DNA of 25,851 bases from the NCBI GenBank assembly GCA_900762815.1, contig CAAFHX010000010.1, positions 1 through 25,851 on the forward strand, in the 5' to 3' direction. Positions 22,163-25,851 of the stretch are shown here, in pieces; the stretch's first letter is position 1; every line of letters starts with the position of its first letter. The position numbers and the translations under genes were made by a program. The stretch is from Candidatus Avelusimicrobium facis (lineage in GTDB: Bacteria > Elusimicrobiota > Elusimicrobia > Elusimicrobiales > Elusimicrobiaceae). The notes beneath the pieces were generated by a model that saw only the letters and a program-made list of their open reading frames with translations, ran no database searches and was not told the origin of the DNA.

Positions 22163-23896
22163 ATGGAAAATAAAGAACAAGGCTTTGTAACCATTGAAGG
22201 AAAAAGAGTCGCCATCCAGGGCGAAAAAAACCTGTTGGAGCTGGTGCGTAAAGCAGGTTTTAACATTGTTACCTTTTGCTACCACCCGGAGCTGGCCGTG
22301 TACGGCGCGTGCCGCTTGTGCCTGGTGGAAATTGAAGGCATGGGCATTTTGGCTTCTTGCACCGTTACGCCCAAAGACGGGATGAAGGTGCGCGTGAACA
22401 GCGACGAAATCCGCAAATTGCGCCGTATTAATTTGGAGCTGTTGCTCTCCTCGGGCAATCACGACTGCACGCTGTGCAGCAAATCCAATAACTGCAAATT
22501 GCAGAAATTGGCCAAAGATATGGACGTTACGGAAATCCGCTTTAAATCCAAAAAATTGGACAGCCACAAGGATGCCACCTCCGCCGCTTTGGTGCGGGAT
22601 CACAGCAAATGTATTTTGTGCGGCAACTGCGTGCGTATTTGCAATGAGGTGCAAGGCATCGGCGCTATTGACTTTGCTTTCCGGGGCTTTAAATCCAAAA
22701 TCGCCACCGCCTTTAACAAAGAGCTGGGCGAAAGCCACGAATGTGTGTCCTGCGGGCAGTGCGCCCGCGTCTGCCCGACGGGTGCCTTGATGCCCAATTC
22801 CTCGGAAATTGAAGAGGTGTTCAAGGCTATCAGCAACCCCAAAAAGAAGGTGGCCGTGCACATCGCCCCGGCGGTGCGCGTGGGCTTGGGCGAAATCTTC
22901 GGTCTGCCCCCCGGCGAACCGGTGGACGGCAAAATTGCCACCGCGCTGCGCATGCTGGGTTTTGATTATGTGTACGATACGGCCTTCGCGGCGGACTTGA
23001 CCATTGTGGAAGAAGCGACGGAATTTTTACACCGCTTTAAAAAAGGCACCAACCTGCCGCAGCTGACCAGCTGCTGCCCGGCGTGGGTCAATTACGTAGA
23101 AAAATTCGCTCCGGAGTTTATCCCGAATTTGTCCACGGCGCGTTCGCCCATGCAGATGATGGGCCCCGTGCTCAAGGCGGATTTTGAGAGCAAGGGCGGC
23201 AAGCGGGAGGACTTGGTGGTGGTGGCCGTGATGCCGTGCTCTGCCAAAAAGTCCGAAGCCAAACGCGGCGAGTTCTACATCAACGGCAACCCCGATACGG
23301 ACTATGTGGTTACCACGGTGGGCTTGGCCCGTATGATTAAAGAGGCCGGCATTGACTTTGTGAACTTGGAAAACGAATGGTTTGATATGCCTTTTGGCAC
23401 CAAGACGGGCGCCGGGGTAATTTTCGGTGCGTCCGGCGGCGTGATGGAGGCCGCGCTTCGCTATGCGTTGGCCGAGCTGGACCCGGACAATGCCCACAGC
23501 GTCAAGTTTACCAGCTTGCGTGAGAGCAAGGTGTTCAAAGAAAAAACCATTACGGTCGGCGACGCCAAAATCCGCGTGGCGGTGGTCAGCGGGCTGAAAA
23601 ACGCACGCAAGTTGCTAGACGATATCAAGGCCGGCAAGGAACATTATGACTTTATTGAAGTCATGTCTTGCCAAGGCGGCTGCGTGGCCGGGGCGGGCCA
23701 ACCGCAATTTGAGGGCTGGGCGCTGCGCAAAATCCGTGCCGAGGGCTTATATAAAGAAGACACGGAGCTGGCCTATAAATCCCAGGATAACAGCGGGGTG
23801 CAAGCCCTGTACGGCAAAATCTTGGATAAGATTGGCGGCCCGGTAGCGCACGAGCTGCTGCATACGCATTACCGGTCTAAAAAATACCAAGATTAA
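22163..23896 (+). CDS. hydA: [FeFe] hydrogenase catalytic subunit HydA (group A3)
   Basis: HydA makes or uses H2 at the H-cluster. With HydB and HydC it couples H2 evolution to NADH plus reduced ferredoxin in the cytoplasm. The 577 residues carry an N-terminal [2Fe-2S] domain (Cys39, 50, 53, 66), a His-Cys [4Fe-4S] site (Cys102, 105, 111 with His100) and two ferredoxin clusters (Cys150/153/156/160 and Cys194/197/200/204). The H-domain has L1 TSCCPAW (Cys304 for proton transfer, Cys305 ligand), L2 MPCSAKKSE (Cys359) and L3 MSCQGGC (Cys503, Cys507), followed by AGAGQP. All H-cluster ligands are present. It lacks the C-terminal extra [2Fe-2S] of Thermotoga HydA. GGGAG precedes the ATG. Maturation genes hydEFG are not in the window. 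Confidence 0.96.
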   Translation: MENKEQGFVTIEGKRVAIQGEKNLLELVRKAGFNIVTFCYHPELAVYGACRLCLVEIEGMGILASCTVTPKDGMKVRVNSDEIRKLRRINLELLLSSGNHDCTLCSKSNNCKLQKLAKDMDVTEIRFKSKKLDSHKDATSAALVRDHSKCILCGNCVRICNEVQGIGAIDFAFRGFKSKIATAFNKELGESHECVSCGQCARVCPTGALMPNSSEIEEVFKAISNPKKKVAVHIAPAVRVGLGEIFGLPPGEPVDGKIATALRMLGFDYVYDTAFAADLTIVEEATEFLHRFKKGTNLPQLTSCCPAWVNYVEKFAPEFIPNLSTARSPMQMMGPVLKADFESKGGKREDLVVVAVMPCSAKKSEAKRGEFYINGNPDTDYVVTTVGLARMIKEAGIDFVNLENEWFDMPFGTKTGAGVIFGASGGVMEAALRYALAELDPDNAHSVKFTSLRESKVFKEKTITVGDAKIRVAVVSGLKNARKLLDDIKAGKEHYDFIEVMSCQGGCVAGAGQPQFEGWALRKIRAEGLYKEDTELAYKSQDNSGVQALYGKILDKIGGPVAHELLHTHYRSKKYQD

Positions 23897-23922
23897 AGAC
23901 CGGGAACGAAATGAATTGAAAC

Positions 23923-23953
23923 ACGGGGCCGCCTTTGGGCTGGCCCCGTTTTT
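23923..23953 (+). terminator. Terminator of hydCBA
   Basis: ACGGGGCC (23923-23930), an 11-nt loop, GGCCCCGT (23942-23949), then a run of five T. It lies 27 nt after the hydA stop. The following 90 bp up to 24041 contain no gene. Confidence 0.88.
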
Positions 23954-24040
23954 ATGTCCTTTTCTCCGGGGGGCGCTGTGTAAACGGCAGAACGGCCCGT
24001 GTTGTTATGCGGAAAGAGCTACAAAACACAGCGGTATAGT

Positions 24041-24532
24041 TTATCGGTACCTGTCCGATTTCTTTCCGCCGTCGTAGGCATAGCCCAAGCGGTGGCGGAT
24101 GAGTTCTTCGGCCAAGTTTTGCCCTTGGGCATTTTTAACGGTGCAAAGCAAGCGGAAGTATTTATCCCGCCCGCAGTGGCTAAGCGAAATCGGCTCTTGT
24201 TGTAAAAACGCTTTGGTAAATGCCTTGGCTTTTTGGGCCAGGCGTTTTTCTTTTTTGGTTTTGCCCTTGATTTCCGGGCAGTCCACCCCGCGCACGCGCA
24301 CGGGTACTTTTTCGCAATACACCGCCAGGGAGCAGTTTAAGTTGATTTTAAAAGTATCCCCGTCATATACTGAGGCGACGGATACCTTTTGCAAGACGCT
24401 TTCTTCGGGCAGTTGCCCGTCGGTCGGCACGGGTTTGCCGTTTTGTTGCAATACAGCCAATGCCGCCGCAGCCAGCAGCGTGGCCCAAAGCGGGGTGGTT
24501 TTCCGGCCCGGGATTTTGCGTCTGCGCGCCAT
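24041..24532 (-). CDS. Thermonuclease-family (SNase-like) protein, membrane-anchored or secreted
   Basis: A 163-residue protein with a basic N terminus (MARRRKIPGRK), one hydrophobic segment (residues about 14-28) and a staphylococcal nuclease-like OB-fold domain from about 50. The family's catalytic layout is visible: VYDGDTFKI (Asp58, Asp60), then VRVRGVDCPE, where Arg79, Asp84 and Glu87 correspond to Arg35, Asp40 and Glu43 of the S. aureus enzyme, and DKYFR with Arg127 for Arg87. Ca2+-dependent DNA/RNA cleavage outside the cytoplasm is therefore likely, for nutrient or DNA uptake or biofilm DNA. Cys67, 73, 85, 120 and 130 could form disulfides. One base separates its ATG from the preceding lipid kinase stop, so they share an mRNA. 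No hairpin terminator was seen downstream. Confidence 0.85.
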   Translation of the reverse strand: MARRRKIPGRKTTPLWATLLAAAALAVLQQNGKPVPTDGQLPEESVLQKVSVASVYDGDTFKINLNCSLAVYCEKVPVRVRGVDCPEIKGKTKKEKRLAQKAKAFTKAFLQQEPISLSHCGRDKYFRLLCTVKNAQGQNLAEELIRHRLGYAYDGGKKSDRYR

Positions 24533-24533
24533 A

Positions 24534-25415
24534 TCAATATCCGTGCGGCACCAAAAGTTGCAAGGCGTGCGGCAAGAGGGAAATTTCCAGCCGGTTTTGT
24601 GTTACTTTCGGCTCTCCGTCTAAATGATAGACAATTTCGCCCTCGCAGGAAATCACGGCCCCCGTCGTCTTGTGGGTGCGGGTTACTTCAATGGGGCGGA
24701 AGGTGTCGCTAAAGAAGGTCGGTGCGGCCAGGGCCAGCTTCCATTTGCTGACGTTTTGCACCTCCACCATGTCCAGCTTGCCGTCGGTTATTTCGGCCTG
24801 CGGGGCAATTTTGAAATTGCTGCCGTATTGTGTACCGTTGGCAAACACCAGGGTCAGCGGCGTTAAAATCTCATCTTTTCCGTTGTATTGTACGCGCAAG
24901 GTTTTGGGGCGGTAGGAAAACACCTCCTTGGCCCCTAATTTAAAATAAGGCCACCTGCCCCGCTTGCCGTTTTTGCCGTATTCGGCAAAGTCCTTGGCAA
25001 TTTGCGCCTCTATCCCCACGCCGGCCAAATTAAAGAAATATTCGCCGTTGGCTTGGCCTACGTCGCAGGACAGCGGACGGGCTTTTTGCAAAGCGGTCCA
25101 AGCCTGCTCGTATGGCAGCGGAATGCCCAGCGCGCGCGCCAGCCCGTTGCCCGATCCTTTGGGCACAATGCCCAGCGCGGTCCGGGTGCCGACTAAGGCC
25201 TTGGCGGTTTCATTGATGGTGCCGTCGCCCCCGGCCACGAGGATTTGTTCGTAGCCGTCTTTGACGGCTTGGGCGGCCAGCTCCGTGGCGTGTCCGGCAT
25301 ATTTTGTAAAGGCGCCGTCTGCCTGCGGAAAATTAATCCGCGCTGCGCGCGCTAAGGTTTCGCCGTCCTGGCGTTTGCCCCCGCTGACGGGGTTGATGAT
25401 GACAAAGGTCTTCAT
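24534..25415 (-). CDS. YegS/BmrU-type diacylglycerol/lipid kinase family protein
   Basis: A 293-residue cytoplasmic or membrane-peripheral kinase of the diacylglycerol/sphingosine kinase fold, which phosphorylates a lipid hydroxyl with ATP. The N-terminal domain has IINPVSGG (residues 6-13), the nucleotide motif AGGDGTINE (61-69) and the conserved GIVPKGSGNGLARALGIP. The C-terminal beta-sandwich domain includes GVGIEAQIAKDF and FANGTQYGSNFKIAPQAEITDGKLD, both typical. The lipid substrate is unknown: diacylglycerol recycling, undecaprenol or phosphatidylglycerol are all precedents. The gene overlaps the upstream membrane-protein gene by 4 nt (ATGA) and is 1 nt from the nuclease gene, forming a three-gene operon. 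Confidence 0.9.
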   Translation of the reverse strand: MKTFVIINPVSGGKRQDGETLARAARINFPQADGAFTKYAGHATELAAQAVKDGYEQILVAGGDGTINETAKALVGTRTALGIVPKGSGNGLARALGIPLPYEQAWTALQKARPLSCDVGQANGEYFFNLAGVGIEAQIAKDFAEYGKNGKRGRWPYFKLGAKEVFSYRPKTLRVQYNGKDEILTPLTLVFANGTQYGSNFKIAPQAEITDGKLDMVEVQNVSKWKLALAAPTFFSDTFRPIEVTRTHKTTGAVISCEGEIVYHLDGEPKVTQNRLEISLLPHALQLLVPHGY

Positions 25416-25786
25416 AATTTTTTGATGTCTTCTTCCTTTTGCAGCACGCCCTCGCGCTTGAGTTCGCGCAAGGTGTCGCAGAGGCGTTCGGTTTTAAGCA
25501 GCTGGCAGCCGGTTCCGGCCACCTTGCCGCCCAGCCCGGCCAGAAAAATCATAAACACCGCAAACAAAGACAAATTGAGCACCTGATTGACCACGCCGGC
25601 GTCTATTTGCACGGCGCCGTATTGGGTATTGACGGCCAGGGGCTTGAGCTGCAGCACTTGCACGACGGGTTTTTTGTGCACAAAGGTTTGATACATTCCG
25701 TTGAACGCAAAAAATAAGATGCCCAGCCCGATGAAAAGTAATAAGTATCCCGCAATTCTGTGTGCCATAGGTTGTATGCGGCGCAC
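25412..25786 (-). CDS. Small two-helix membrane protein of unknown function
   Basis: About 124 residues with two hydrophobic helices, near residues 11-28 (AGYLLLFIGLGILFFAF) and 68-87 (LNLSLFAVFMIFLAGLGGKV). Between them lies a loop, probably periplasmic, with VVQVLQLKPLAVNTQYGAVQIDAGVV. A cytoplasmic charged tail (LCDTLRELKREGVLQKEEDIKKL) resembles a short helix for protein contact. I do not recognise a family. The start is uncertain. GTG at 25786 has AGGAGG 14 nt upstream, too far for a standard site. ATG at 25768 gives MAHRIAGYLL, a natural membrane-protein N terminus, but has no ribosome-binding site. First gene of the operon with the lipid kinase and nuclease. Confidence 0.7.
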   Translation of the reverse strand: MRRIQPMAHRIAGYLLLFIGLGILFFAFNGMYQTFVHKKPVVQVLQLKPLAVNTQYGAVQIDAGVVNQVLNLSLFAVFMIFLAGLGGKVAGTGCQLLKTERLCDTLRELKREGVLQKEEDIKKL

Positions 25787-25824
25787 CCGGCGGGGGCCGC
25801 CCTCCTGTGTATTTGGTATAATTT

Positions 25825-25830
25825 ATTATA
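25825..25830 (-). promoter_or_regulatory. -10 element of the membrane protein-lipid kinase-nuclease operon
   Basis: Minus-strand TATAAT inside an AT-rich run (25817-25837), about 40-60 bp before the possible starts, with AGGAGG following in the transcript. The -35 would lie at the window edge and cannot be judged. A plus-strand TATAAT (25817-25822) overlaps and could serve a gene beyond the window. Confidence 0.45.
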
Positions 25831-25851
25831 TATATATCGCGCGTGTCCGCC

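Noticed and set aside
23974..24033. 8-bp inverted repeat CGCTGTGT/ACACAGCG between hydA and the nuclease gene
   Set aside because: Arms are 44 bp apart with no T tract and no adjacent start codon. A pair of this size is expected by chance.
1..25851. CRISPR arrays, insertion sequences, prophage genes, restriction or toxin-antitoxin genes
   Set aside because: No regularly spaced direct repeats, transposase, integrase or phage motifs were seen in any reading frame.

Overview
The window looks like chromosomal DNA from a strictly fermentative, Gram-negative-type gut bacterium. My best guess is an Elusimicrobiota relative. That guess rests on gene content: a PPi-dependent phosphofructokinase, a trimeric NADH/ferredoxin-linked [FeFe] hydrogenase, a mannose-type PTS with HPr kinase, and LPS-type (GT9/GT8) glycosyltransferases. 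No rRNA or marker comparison was possible. Coding density is high, genes sit in tight operons with many 1-17 nt overlaps, and GTG starts occur. No insertion sequence, prophage or CRISPR array was seen.

Layout. 1-65: 3' part of the window's first operon, tRNA-Ala(GGC), cut by the window edge. 139-2375: divergent GT9 and GT8 glycosyltransferases around a small palindrome. 2467-4155: PPi-dependent phosphofructokinase (minus). 4191-12922: a promoter-rich leader with a possible 16-codon upstream ORF, then a ten-gene plus-strand operon hpf-hprK-rapZ-EIIA-EIIB-EIIC-EIID-ptsH-ptsI-lepA. 12923-13394: a mostly non-coding interval with hairpins, a partial copy of a tRNA 3' end, and tRNA-Val(GAC). 13395-17278: a small PQ-loop-like membrane protein and dnaE (minus). 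17318-19606: a NUDIX hydrolase, a secreted Lys/Ala-rich 29-residue-repeat protein (minus) and a DUF1646-type transporter. 19639-23953: a consensus sigma70 promoter, a leader hairpin, hydC-hydB-hydA and a terminator. 24041-25786: a minus-strand operon of a small membrane protein, a YegS/BmrU-type lipid kinase and a thermonuclease-family protein.

How the genes fit together. Sugar enters through, or is sensed by, the mannose-family PTS (EI to HPr to EIIA to EIIB to EIIC/EIID). HPr keeps both His15 and Ser46, and HPr kinase/phosphorylase is encoded in the same operon, so PEP-dependent transport and ATP/PPi-dependent regulation can be coupled. Hexose phosphate then passes through a PPi-using phosphofructokinase. 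The reduced NADH and ferredoxin from glycolysis and pyruvate oxidation can be disposed of as H2 by HydABC. The ribosome hibernation factor HPF and the back-translocase LepA bracket the PTS genes, so translation control is co-transcribed with carbon-state sensing.

I did not find a clearly undescribed multi-gene system. The best leads are the arginine-rich upstream ORF and hairpin before hpf, the tRNA-Val 3'-end duplication with its structured interval, the promoter-terminator-SD arrangement before the PQ-loop gene, and the four-repeat Lys-rich secreted protein.
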